DNA from: a virus
Virus record (IMG/VR): IMGVR_UViG_3300006071_000670
Span: 1-49,035 of that record
Strand: one strand, 5' to 3'
DNA length: 49,035 nt
In this document: positions 6,589 to 15,904 of the stretch, in pieces
Layout of the letters: every line of letters begins with the position of its first letter
How positions within the stretch are numbered: position 1 is the stretch's first letter
The notes under the pieces: model-generated
The model's database searches: none
Seen by the model: only the letters and a program-made list of their open reading frames with translations
Told to the model about the DNA's origin: nothing
Made by a program: the position numbers and the translations under genes

Positions 6589-9426
6589 ATGGCTACTATT
6601 GATTTACTGACGCATGTGCTAGCACCAGAGGGTGAAGGGCACTACTGTATCGTCGGTTTACGGCAAGACGGGGCAAAACCACCAGTGCAAACATTCCACG
6701 CAACTCTTGTGGATGCAGAAGCACAAATTGATAAATTGCTACAAGAAAAGTGTAATGTGTACTTTGCTTGTGCTAAATACAAAGACCCTAGTGAAGGGCG
6801 TATTCAGCCTAATGGCGATTTAATTAAAGCATTTTGGATTGACGTCGATTGCGGCTTGGGCAAGCCGTATGCAGATCAAGCTGAGGGCTTATCGGCCCTC
6901 AAGGACTTCTGTGCGAAGGTGCACCTACCTTTGCCGACGATCGTCAATTCAGGTCGTGGTATTCATGCGTACTGGAGACTAACTACCGTAATCAACCGAC
7001 TACAATGGAAGCCCGTTGCTGAACGTCTTAAAGTGTTGTGCGAAGAATATGAGTTTAAAGCAGATCCTTCTCGCACTGCTGACAACGCATCTATTCTGCG
7101 TGTACCTGAGACACTTAATTTTAAAAACGAAGAAGGATTACCCGTAGAAATATTGGCGGTTGAGCCTGAGCTTGATTACGAATTCGTCAAACAAAAGATT
7201 GGTGTTTTAATTGCGCCTGATTGGATGCCACGTCAGCTTAACGAGATGACTCGTGCTTTGATGGGTAACAGGCAGAGCCGTTTCCAAACCATTATGTTAA
7301 AGACAATAAATGGTAAAGGTTGTGCTCAGCTTGAAAATATTGTTTTAAACCAAGAATCAATCGAAGAACCACTATGGAGGGCGGGCTTGTCTATAGCGGC
7401 AGCCTGCATAGACAGAGATGAAGCGATACACAAAATATCTATGGGGCACCCAGAATACTCGGCGGAGGCGACCGAGAGGAAAGCGAATTCTACGAAAGGC
7501 CCTTATACATGCGAAACTTTCCAAAAGATTAACCTCTCGGGATGTGGCGAATGCCCAAATAAGGGAAAGATATCAAATCCGATACAGCTCGGATCCGAAA
7601 TCGTGGCTGCAGAAGAAAGTAGCGTCGTGGAAACGAACGAGGCTGGTGAAAAGGAGGTATTCGATATTCCAGAGTATCCGTACCCGTACTTTCGTGGCAA
7701 GAATGGCGGCGTGTATGTAGAAGTAAAAGATGATGACGGTAATGTAGATGCATACAACATTTATGAGCATGACTTATATATCGTCAAACGTCTGCACGAT
7801 CCTGCCAAAGGAGAGTCAATGTGGTTACGTTTGCACCTTCCTAAAGATGGTATGCGTGAGTTTGCTATCCCTAACACCGACATTATGACAATCGAAAAGC
7901 TGCGTGAGCGTCTTGGGTTTTATGGTGTACTGGGAACTAAGAAACAAATGGAAGCAATTATGGGTTACGTAATTGCATCAGCTAAAAATTTACAACATAA
8001 GACAGAGGTAGAAATAATGAGAAGCCAGTTTGGTTGGACAGAAGATAACAAAAAATTCATTCTAGGAGAGCAAGAAATAAGTGCAGATAAGGTAGCGTAC
8101 AGCCCACCATCTGCGTCTACTGGGTCATTAGCTGACTGGCTAAAGCCAGTGGGTGATTTTGAGGCATGGAAGAAAACCGTTAAGATTTATGACCAGCCGG
8201 GTTTTGAGCCACATGCGTTTGCGTTCTTTACTGCGTTCGGCGCTCCGCTACTTAAGCACCTTAATCATAAGGGGGCTATTGTCAACCTCATCAACAACAC
8301 TTCAGGCACAGGCAAATCTACCATTTTAAAAATGTGCAATAGTGTATGGGGTCATCCTGAAGAGCTTATGCTGCAGTGGAAAGATACGATGAACTCAATG
8401 ATTCACCGTCTTGGCGTAATGAATAACTTGCCTGTAACGATTGACGAAATTACAAAACTTAGTGGAGACCACTTCTCTGACTTAGCCTATAGTATTTCTC
8501 AAGGTCGTGGCAAGAACCGCATGAAGCAGCATGAGAATGCTGAGCGTATCAATGCTACAAAATGGGCAACTATTGCATTGTGCAGTTCTAATGCATCTTT
8601 TTACGATAAGCTATCTTCCCTAAAGTCTACCCCTGACGGCGAGTTTATGCGTCTGTTGGAGTACAAGATTGATTTAACTGGCAACCTTACTAAAGAACAA
8701 GCCGACGAGATATTCAATCGCCTTTACGATAACTATGGTCATGCTGGTGTTGAGTATGCTAAGTATTTGGTTAGCGATTTAGAGACTGCAATTGATTCCG
8801 TAATGCAAGTTCAACAGATGGTAGACAAAGCAATTAACCTAACAAGCCGTGAGCGTTTCTGGTCGGCAGTGATTGCTTGTAATATTGCTGGTGCATTGAT
8901 TGCTAAAGACTTGGGCATTATTGACTTTAATATCAAGCGTGTATTTGACTGGGTAGTCAAAGAAATTGAAATTATGCGTAACGACATCAAGGCCCCAGCC
9001 ACTAACCAAACAAGTATTATTGGTGAATTCATGAACGAACACCGTGGGGCTGTGTTGGTAATTAACAACGAGGCAGACGCACGGTCGGGTATGGAACAGT
9101 TGCCAATTGTAGAGCCTAGGTTTAATGACTTGTTCATCCGCATCGAGCCAGACACAAAACGTATTTACATCAATTCGAAGCAGTTACGTACCTATTGCTC
9201 TTCACAGCAAGTTACCTTAAAGGACTTACTCAAGGGGCTTGAAGCCGATAAGACCTATCTTGGACACACCAAAAAGCGGTTATCTAAGGGTACTAAAATT
9301 ATCTCGGCCCCAGTAGATGTGCATATCTTTGACTTGTCTAGCCCCCATTTTGGCGATCCTGAGCACGTAATCCAGGCCATCAAAGACGCTCCTAATGTTG
9401 ATCCACGGACTGAACTTCCGAGTTAA
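6589..9426 (+). CDS. Primase-helicase: AEP-type primase fused to DUF927-like ATPase
   Basis: 945 residues. The N-terminal third is an archaeo-eukaryotic-type primase: FWIDVD gives catalytic D85/D87, then NSGRGIHAYW and SRTADNASILRVP. A cysteine patch C308, C319, C322 may bind zinc. The C-terminal part is a phage/plasmid helicase ATPase with Walker A SGTGKST at 572-578, Walker B TIDE with D619/E620, and an arginine-rich GRGKNRMKQ that could supply the Arg finger. This fusion would both unwind and prime the phage DNA. The start is ATG 6589 behind TGAGGTTAT. No DNA polymerase gene is visible in the window, so the phage probably relies on the host replicase. Confidence 0.85.
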   Translation: MATIDLLTHVLAPEGEGHYCIVGLRQDGAKPPVQTFHATLVDAEAQIDKLLQEKCNVYFACAKYKDPSEGRIQPNGDLIKAFWIDVDCGLGKPYADQAEGLSALKDFCAKVHLPLPTIVNSGRGIHAYWRLTTVINRLQWKPVAERLKVLCEEYEFKADPSRTADNASILRVPETLNFKNEEGLPVEILAVEPELDYEFVKQKIGVLIAPDWMPRQLNEMTRALMGNRQSRFQTIMLKTINGKGCAQLENIVLNQESIEEPLWRAGLSIAAACIDRDEAIHKISMGHPEYSAEATERKANSTKGPYTCETFQKINLSGCGECPNKGKISNPIQLGSEIVAAEESSVVETNEAGEKEVFDIPEYPYPYFRGKNGGVYVEVKDDDGNVDAYNIYEHDLYIVKRLHDPAKGESMWLRLHLPKDGMREFAIPNTDIMTIEKLRERLGFYGVLGTKKQMEAIMGYVIASAKNLQHKTEVEIMRSQFGWTEDNKKFILGEQEISADKVAYSPPSASTGSLADWLKPVGDFEAWKKTVKIYDQPGFEPHAFAFFTAFGAPLLKHLNHKGAIVNLINNTSGTGKSTILKMCNSVWGHPEELMLQWKDTMNSMIHRLGVMNNLPVTIDEITKLSGDHFSDLAYSISQGRGKNRMKQHENAERINATKWATIALCSSNASFYDKLSSLKSTPDGEFMRLLEYKIDLTGNLTKEQADEIFNRLYDNYGHAGVEYAKYLVSDLETAIDSVMQVQQMVDKAINLTSRERFWSAVIACNIAGALIAKDLGIIDFNIKRVFDWVVKEIEIMRNDIKAPATNQTSIIGEFMNEHRGAVLVINNEADARSGMEQLPIVEPRFNDLFIRIEPDTKRIYINSKQLRTYCSSQQVTLKDLLKGLEADKTYLGHTKKRLSKGTKIISAPVDVHIFDLSSPHFGDPEHVIQAIKDAPNVDPRTELPS

Positions 9427-9592
9427 TTGGAAGAACTTTATAGTCGGCTCGTCGTTTTTTATCCCATGCCTAAATCCAGATGCAGCTTTGGAGCAGGTTT
9501 TAAGGGCTACACGGCGGCTTGGCTATAAGGTTAAGTCCCAGATAGTCATAGAAAAAGGTATACGAGGATTGCGTGTTTGGAGAATTAAGTAG
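9395..9592 (+). CDS. Small hypothetical protein at the end of the + operon
   Basis: 65 residues, overlapping the primase 3' end by 32 nt. The part from LNPDAALEQVLRATRR to the end (IRGLRVWRIK) looks like a genuine small basic alpha/beta protein, while the first 25 residues may be an artefact of choosing ATG 9395, which has no good ribosome-binding site. No ATG lies further in. Last gene before the terminator. Confidence 0.5.
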   Translation: MLIHGLNFRVNWKNFIVGSSFFIPCLNPDAALEQVLRATRRLGYKVKSQIVIEKGIRGLRVWRIK

Positions 9593-9604
9593 TATTATTT
9601 GCTT

Positions 9605-9673
9605 GTAGTCTAGGGTTTTGACTACGCATCCTTTACAGTGACTTAACCCCACCCAAGCGGTGGGGTCTTTTTT
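9605..9673 (+). terminator. Terminator closing the + strand arm
   Basis: CCCCACC (9647-9653), loop CAAGC, GGTGGGG (9659-9665), then TCTTTTTT (9666-9673): a strong + strand rho-independent terminator. A second hairpin, GTAGTC/GACTAC (9605-9610 with 9620-9625), lies just before. The stem sits exactly between the converging + and - transcription units and the T-run touches the last codon of the 2074-residue gene. On the - strand the stem is followed by TTAAGT, so termination there would be weaker. Confidence 0.8.
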
Positions 9674-12600
9674 AGTCCTTACTGTAATCCAACATACCTT
9701 CTAAGCGTGGCATTAGTTTTTTGTTTACGCCCATGCCTCCAGTAATATCAGCAAGCGCTCTATCTTTATATCGCTTAGTTACTGACTTTAATAAAGTGTC
9801 TGGGTTAATTGGTAGCTCTGGAACTTGCTCATTGTATTTAGTTATTTTTTCTAACACTTTATCAAGCATAACTTCATCACCACCGTCCAATGCAATAAAA
9901 AACGCATTTAACAAATTAGTGTGTTTCTTCATAATTGTTTCGTTTACGTTTTTCATTTCAATAGCAGCTTTTTGTGCTTGGGCAACACTTTCTGGCGAGA
10001 AGCCGAGCATCTGTGCGAGAGCTTCACCTGGGTTTACATCTTGTACTAAATTGCCTTTAATGCTGGTAGCCTCTCCTTCAGCCATGTATCGTGCACCAAC
10101 CAATACGTTTTTAATAGCTGCAGGCATCATTGCTTCCATAGCACGCTCTGTATAACCTTCGTTATAGCGCTTCAAAGCCTCTGGGTAGTTAACCAAGATA
10201 GCGCCAGCCGACGGCCCCAACGCATTGATAAACATATTTTTAACGTAGTCGGTTTCGTCTGAACCTTTACGAACATCTGGGAACCATAGGTCTGGTAAGT
10301 TGGTGTTCATACGGTCAGCAAAGTTTAATCCAGTAGCTTGCGACAATAAACCACGGGAAATACTATCTCCTACAAACCCACCAAACGTGCGGTTAGCCCA
10401 GTTTTTGAACCAGTTCTCTGGATCAAACTCGTCGTCATCCCCAAACACAGCATTAAACGCAGATGCAAGACCAGAAAAAATAAACCATAAAGGCATGCCT
10501 GTTAAACCGGCAGTTAAGAAAGACATACCCATCATGCCAAGGAATGCATCTCTAGCTTGTTTTTTCATTTCAGCTAATTCAGCACGTTTAGCATCCATGA
10601 TTTCTTTAACCACAGGTTCTGGGGTTTTGTCGTCTGCTAGCTCTTGTTCTAGAATTCTTAACTCTACGGCTGAGTTTTGCCCAATAGCTTTATAGAATGT
10701 ACGGAACATAAGCATGCTTAAGTTTTGTGGGTACATCTTAAACTGCAAGAGAATGCTGGCTAAGTTGCCACGGAAATAGCGTGGCTTATTGGTAGTGTTG
10801 TAGTTAAACATGGTCTCTTGTGTAAGATCCCGTGCCTCATCCAAAGCGGCTTCATATGCTTTTTGGGGAGTTTTATTTTTAGAATGCTTCTCGTAAGCTA
10901 ACTCAAATGAAGTCATATAGGATACTTCACGGTTAAACTTTTCGGCTGCGTGGAACGGCAAGCTAGCGTAATACATAAACTTCTGCCACCTTCCAGTGTA
11001 GTCGGCTGAGGGGTGCTCACCAATAGACACAGCGTCATGGGTTAATGTAGTATCAATAACGTTTCGATTAACACCCGCTGCATATACGTCTGCTAGGGAC
11101 ATACCCTTAGGCAACGAAATAGTTTTACCTTCTTTATTTACAAAGCTAGTCTGACCTTGTAAATTTGCACGTGCTAAAGACAAGAATTCGTAACGCCCAG
11201 TATCGCCGTTCACATACCCAGTACCACCAAGCATGCGCATATACTTAGTAACAACCCTACCTACTTTTTTAACTCCACCATACCTAGACCCAGCTACAGG
11301 AATATAAAGACCAGGAACAGCCATCATGTTAACTACTGCTGAAGCAGGAGAAGTTAAGAAGTTTAAGAATCCAAAGTGCGTAAGGTATGTAGTAAGCTTG
11401 TTTTGTTTAGGCGGTTCTAGCACACCATCTTTAAATTGCTTAGCTAATTCATTAGACACGTCGCCATAAACTGCTTTTTCTTCTGGGGTCGGCATTGTTT
11501 TAAGGCGCATTTTAGATGCTTCGATAATATTAAACAGTGCAGGCATGTGTTGGAAACGAGCACGCTGATATGCAATACGTTCACGTGATAAACCAAAAGC
11601 ACGAAGCATATCTTGGCTGGGGCCCGCTACGTTCTCACGGTGTAAGAACATCTTTTTAATACTTTCAGAAGGTAACAACTCTAAATAATATTGCCCAAAC
11701 TGATCTTTGAGTTCGTTTTGCAGCGCAGCAAGTTGGTTAGCAGCGACCGATGGATCTGTAGCAGAGCTAGTCATAACCCCTGCAGTAGTCTCGTCAATCA
11801 TTTCGTAAATCTTATTAAGCTGCGAAACATCGTTAAGTTTTTGATTTAAAACTTCATTGAATCCTTGTCCGGGCCAAAGCTGTTTATCTGCATCTTGTGG
11901 GGTCATTCCCATGTCAACTAGCTTTTTCTTTTGCTTTTCTAGTTCGGCATCACGAGCAAATGCATCCTCAAACTGCATGAAGATTTTCTTTTGACCTTGG
12001 CCGACCATCAAGAAATACTCACCAAAACGTTTGATTGGAAAGTATGGCCGGATAATCTTTTCTTCAGTAGCCTTTTTAAAATCAAGTTTTTTCTTGGCTA
12101 TTTCTTCATCAGATAAGCCCTTAACTTTACCGTTTTCTTCAATGCGTTGGAGCTGCACTTGGACATATTCATTCATACGGCGCTCATAAAACTCACGCAC
12201 TTGACGATATATTTCTACCGCAACCCCGCCGTCTTTACCGTTTGTTAGTTCTTGCCAAGCTGCTTTTAACTCTGGCTCTTTTAGCATTACTTTGGGATCA
12301 TAACCAATACTTTTTGGGTCTGGGTCAACTTTTTTAAGTGTAGCCTCAATCATGGTTTTCCCTAACTGCTTAGACTTCTCAGGGTTATTATTGATTAAGT
12401 TACTCCACTTAGTAATGATTGGATCGCCTTCTTTAAGAATAGCGTTACGTGTAGCAATCATCGCATCTACTTCTTTAACGTAAAGCTTTAACTGTGGCAT
12501 GTTATCGCCATATATGTCAGCAAGCTGGTCTACGCTAAGTGCGCCAAGCAAGTATTTACGGTATTGGTTGTTTAAGCTACCAAAGAACTTTTTGACATTA

Positions 12601-15600
12601 GTTTTATCTAGATCTTGCCATTTAGTTCTGTTCTTAATTAAGTTGCTTATCCACTTGGTGCGTTCGCCAGGGTTGAGCGTAAACTTACCGTCACGTACAT
12701 CGTAGCGGCTAGGGGACCACAAAAGATCCTTACCATTAGTAACTTCGCTATTGCTACGAGCAGAGAACAAAACGTCGGCGTTTGCTAGCGTATGGAAAAG
12801 CACGTTATCTATGCCGATTAACTTAGCAACAAGCTGGATAAACTTAGACCAAGCTGACATGTTTGTTTCCATGCTAGCTTTCATTTCCCGCAATTCTTTT
12901 TGGAATTCTGGTCGGCTAAACGCTTCTGCTACAAACTCGTGCAGATTGTTATACCCATAAGCTTTTGGGTTTTTAGTATGTTTTTTGGCAAACTCATATA
13001 GCCCTTCCAACTTACCCAAAGCAATCTGTTGTTCTTTATTTAACTTACCTGGGTTATCAATAGCCCAATGAGTAGCGGAGTGAGTCAGCTCATGCGTAAT
13101 AACATAGTTAGAATTACCGCCCGTAGTTAAGCTTAAACCAATAGCATTAAACCTAGTAAAGTATGTGCCAGGAGAATTTAATGTTTTGTATGTCTTCTCG
13201 TAAATTTCAATTACGTCTTTTAAATCTTCTTGGAACATGCCTGGAGGTATGCTAAGTTTGCCTTCTTTCAAGTCTTTAAACGCTTGCAACAGTTCAGTTA
13301 CAGGCATGCGCATCTTAGACTCGTCAAACTTGTTACGGTATACCTCTGGATAAATCTGCTGGACCCACTTAATGATCCTGTTCTTTTGGCCCTCGACCCC
13401 TTTTAGACCTGCCATAGCTAAGTCGTACTGTACATCATCCCAACCTAATCTAGTGGTTAACCCTAACTCACTTAAGCGTTCTGCAAGGGCAGATATAAAC
13501 TTACCGCCTGTGTTTTTGAGGGCTTTAAGCACACCATTGATGTCGTTTTGACCGATTGCAATCGTAACTGATGGATGTGCAGTTTTAAACAGCGGGTCGT
13601 TTAACGGAACCTGGTCGGCTTTGGGGCTTGTGTTTTCAGCCTTAGTTACAACAGGATCAGCAAACAAATTGTCTAAGTCATCAATGTCAAGGCGCTCTGG
13701 GTGGTCTTCTAGATTGTCCAGTAATTCATCTATTTCAACTTTAGACTTACGTTTTTTCTTTTCTTTTGTTGGTGCAGCAGCTTCTACTTTTGGCGCACTT
13801 AATAATGTATCAACTTCGGCAAAGTCTTTTTCTAGAAGATTTGCAATTTCTTGTTGTTGTGCCGGATTAGCACGTTTGTATTTTTTATCAATTGCCTCTA
13901 GCTTTTTCATTGTAAGCGTAGTAGAACCGGCAATTTGGCTCATCTTGTCTTTTATATCTTGCAGTTCTTTTGGTGACGTTCTATTTACGTCAGTAAAACT
14001 AACACCAAATTCACCAAGCTTATCGCTTAGTTTTTGAATGTATTCTTCGGCTTTCTGAATTAATGGGTGGTCTTTGTATGTGCCATACCGCTGCTCATCT
14101 TTTGGATAGCCAGTCAACCAAGGAGTTAATGCGCTTGGTTTAGTTTCTTCTGCCGTAGTTTCCGCAGTAGTAGTTTCTTCTTTATTGCCCTTAAGATTTT
14201 CAACCTGGTCAAGTATTAAGTTTTGTTCTTTAATAACTTCTTCTAGGCGTTCTTTTACCGCAACTCTTTCATCTGCATAATCGGGCTTATATTCTAAATC
14301 GTAATATTTAGTGTTTAACTCTTCATAGATCTTTTGGAGCTCGTCGTATTTAGAAAGTAGTTTATTTTTTGTTTCAATAAGCTCTAGTACGTTTGGCGCA
14401 CCTTCTTGTTTTGGTGCTAACTTCTCTAAGCGACCATCAATATCGTTAATGCGAGTTTGTAATGCATCGTATTCTTCACGGCGTTTAGTACCTGTTCTAG
14501 GTAGATTGCCGTTTTTATACAGCATAGATTGCTGCTCAACAGCGTAGTTATTTTTAATCTCAAGCAGTTCATCATAAGACTTTTGGTCTAATGCACTTGG
14601 CTGTACTTCATCTCGTACTTCAGTTCCTCCAGTAGTAGACTCAGTTCGTTCCACTCCTCCAAGGTCAGTTGTATCAGGTCCTGTGGCAGTGGTGCGTTCT
14701 TCTCCAGACACAGAAACGCCTGGCTCACCTGCTCCGGTGTCAGTTCCAGTATCTTCACCTTCTGTCTCCTTACTAATATTTTTAGCTGCTGTAACAAACG
14801 AATTAACTTCTTCTTCAGTAGCTTCTCTACCGGTTTTCTCGGCAAAGTCTTGTTTGAAGACTTCTGCTCTATCTTTGTCTAATTGCTGTTCGCCTTTTCT
14901 TTCAGCACGCTTTTCTAAGTACCCTTGTGTACCGCCAGTGATACCACCGAAACCACCGCCGCCGACAGCACCACGAACACCAGACTCTACTATACGATTA
15001 AATTCTTTGCTGCCCCAAGCTTCTGGATGATCTTGCACAAACTTTTCTGCAAAAATACTAATTGCTTCTTGAGCTGCTTCTGTCGGTGCCTCTTCTGCTG
15101 CACCAGTAATAGCTGTTCCAATAGCTGCTCTAGCGATGCCTGGTTTCATTCCAGACTTTTCCAAAAGCTTTTCTACAATACCAGCTTTAGATCCTGGGGT
15201 TAATTTACTTAATAATGTTGCTGGCAATACCGAATCTAATGCAGCAGAAACAGAGCCTGCAAGAATAGCTGCACCTGGCTCTAACTGGCCGCCAGTCTCT
15301 TCGTAAATGTTCTGGAATATCTCTGGGGCGTTAAGTGCATAAGAACCTAAGTATGTACCAACGCCTTGGCCAATAGCAACACGTTTAGCTGCTTCTTTTG
15401 CAGCCATACCAGCAACACCCCTAGCGGCCAAAGCTCCACCACCAACGCCCGGAACCAATGCTGTGAGCATGTTTGGAACCTGCTCGGCTACGGTTTCTAG
15501 GGCAAACGGAACATAATCGCCTACACCCTTAACATCTGACAAGCTCTTATAACGAGCCCCGTATTTTTGCTCAATTTCTTTTTGGGTTTCGGCAGCCTCT

Positions 15601-15896
15601 GCCATTTGTTTACGTGCGTATTCATCAGCACCTACGGCGCTAGCAGCCATTGCTGGCAACACGTCAAATAAAGCCGAACCCGTCTGTTTAGCGCCACGTA
15701 CAATACCACGCCCAAGCATATCCACCAACCCAGTAGGCTTGCTTCCTTCTTCTGAGTTAGCAACGTATCTACCTAGCTCATCAGGCTGTGGTTTGCCTTT
15801 TTGCGACTCTAAATGGTTTAGAATCTTTTCTTTGGCGACAGCATGATCTTCATCAGCAATATCGTAGTGCTGGCCTTGGTATTCATAAATAGGCAT
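9672..15896 (-). CDS. 2074-aa polyvalent internal virion/ejection protein with zincin motif
   Basis: 2074 residues, the largest gene, last of the late arm. N-terminal 1-45 is a small MPIYEYQGQHYDI domain. About 60-340 is Ala/Gly-rich and hydrophobic, likely membrane-interacting. About 340-800 is a long, charged, low-complexity coiled region. HELTH (H935-H939) followed by LHEFVAE (E987/E991) is the zinc metallopeptidase signature of the zincin-like domain known from phage polyvalent proteins. The C-terminal half (about 1100-2074) is helical with hydrophobic patches. By position and size it matches the T7 gp16 role, an internal protein ejected with the DNA. The assignment to the polyvalent group is from architecture. 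The protease activity is untested. Confidence 0.75.
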   Translation of the reverse strand: MPIYEYQGQHYDIADEDHAVAKEKILNHLESQKGKPQPDELGRYVANSEEGSKPTGLVDMLGRGIVRGAKQTGSALFDVLPAMAASAVGADEYARKQMAEAAETQKEIEQKYGARYKSLSDVKGVGDYVPFALETVAEQVPNMLTALVPGVGGGALAARGVAGMAAKEAAKRVAIGQGVGTYLGSYALNAPEIFQNIYEETGGQLEPGAAILAGSVSAALDSVLPATLLSKLTPGSKAGIVEKLLEKSGMKPGIARAAIGTAITGAAEEAPTEAAQEAISIFAEKFVQDHPEAWGSKEFNRIVESGVRGAVGGGGFGGITGGTQGYLEKRAERKGEQQLDKDRAEVFKQDFAEKTGREATEEEVNSFVTAAKNISKETEGEDTGTDTGAGEPGVSVSGEERTTATGPDTTDLGGVERTESTTGGTEVRDEVQPSALDQKSYDELLEIKNNYAVEQQSMLYKNGNLPRTGTKRREEYDALQTRINDIDGRLEKLAPKQEGAPNVLELIETKNKLLSKYDELQKIYEELNTKYYDLEYKPDYADERVAVKERLEEVIKEQNLILDQVENLKGNKEETTTAETTAEETKPSALTPWLTGYPKDEQRYGTYKDHPLIQKAEEYIQKLSDKLGEFGVSFTDVNRTSPKELQDIKDKMSQIAGSTTLTMKKLEAIDKKYKRANPAQQQEIANLLEKDFAEVDTLLSAPKVEAAAPTKEKKKRKSKVEIDELLDNLEDHPERLDIDDLDNLFADPVVTKAENTSPKADQVPLNDPLFKTAHPSVTIAIGQNDINGVLKALKNTGGKFISALAERLSELGLTTRLGWDDVQYDLAMAGLKGVEGQKNRIIKWVQQIYPEVYRNKFDESKMRMPVTELLQAFKDLKEGKLSIPPGMFQEDLKDVIEIYEKTYKTLNSPGTYFTRFNAIGLSLTTGGNSNYVITHELTHSATHWAIDNPGKLNKEQQIALGKLEGLYEFAKKHTKNPKAYGYNNLHEFVAEAFSRPEFQKELREMKASMETNMSAWSKFIQLVAKLIGIDNVLFHTLANADVLFSARSNSEVTNGKDLLWSPSRYDVRDGKFTLNPGERTKWISNLIKNRTKWQDLDKTNVKKFFGSLNNQYRKYLLGALSVDQLADIYGDNMPQLKLYVKEVDAMIATRNAILKEGDPIITKWSNLINNNPEKSKQLGKTMIEATLKKVDPDPKSIGYDPKVMLKEPELKAAWQELTNGKDGGVAVEIYRQVREFYERRMNEYVQVQLQRIEENGKVKGLSDEEIAKKKLDFKKATEEKIIRPYFPIKRFGEYFLMVGQGQKKIFMQFEDAFARDAELEKQKKKLVDMGMTPQDADKQLWPGQGFNEVLNQKLNDVSQLNKIYEMIDETTAGVMTSSATDPSVAANQLAALQNELKDQFGQYYLELLPSESIKKMFLHRENVAGPSQDMLRAFGLSRERIAYQRARFQHMPALFNIIEASKMRLKTMPTPEEKAVYGDVSNELAKQFKDGVLEPPKQNKLTTYLTHFGFLNFLTSPASAVVNMMAVPGLYIPVAGSRYGGVKKVGRVVTKYMRMLGGTGYVNGDTGRYEFLSLARANLQGQTSFVNKEGKTISLPKGMSLADVYAAGVNRNVIDTTLTHDAVSIGEHPSADYTGRWQKFMYYASLPFHAAEKFNREVSYMTSFELAYEKHSKNKTPQKAYEAALDEARDLTQETMFNYNTTNKPRYFRGNLASILLQFKMYPQNLSMLMFRTFYKAIGQNSAVELRILEQELADDKTPEPVVKEIMDAKRAELAEMKKQARDAFLGMMGMSFLTAGLTGMPLWFIFSGLASAFNAVFGDDDEFDPENWFKNWANRTFGGFVGDSISRGLLSQATGLNFADRMNTNLPDLWFPDVRKGSDETDYVKNMFINALGPSAGAILVNYPEALKRYNEGYTERAMEAMMPAAIKNVLVGARYMAEGEATSIKGNLVQDVNPGEALAQMLGFSPESVAQAQKAAIEMKNVNETIMKKHTNLLNAFFIALDGGDEVMLDKVLEKITKYNEQVPELPINPDTLLKSVTKRYKDRALADITGGMGVNKKLMPRLEGMLDYSKD

Positions 15897-15904
15897 TCTA
15901 TATC

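Noticed and set aside
14683-15030. Open + strand frame of 115 codons opposite the giant protein gene.
   Set aside because: It is Ser/Pro/Val-rich, the mirror of the Ala/Gly/Glu-rich coding frame, has no ribosome-binding site and sits inside a gene with good coding character.
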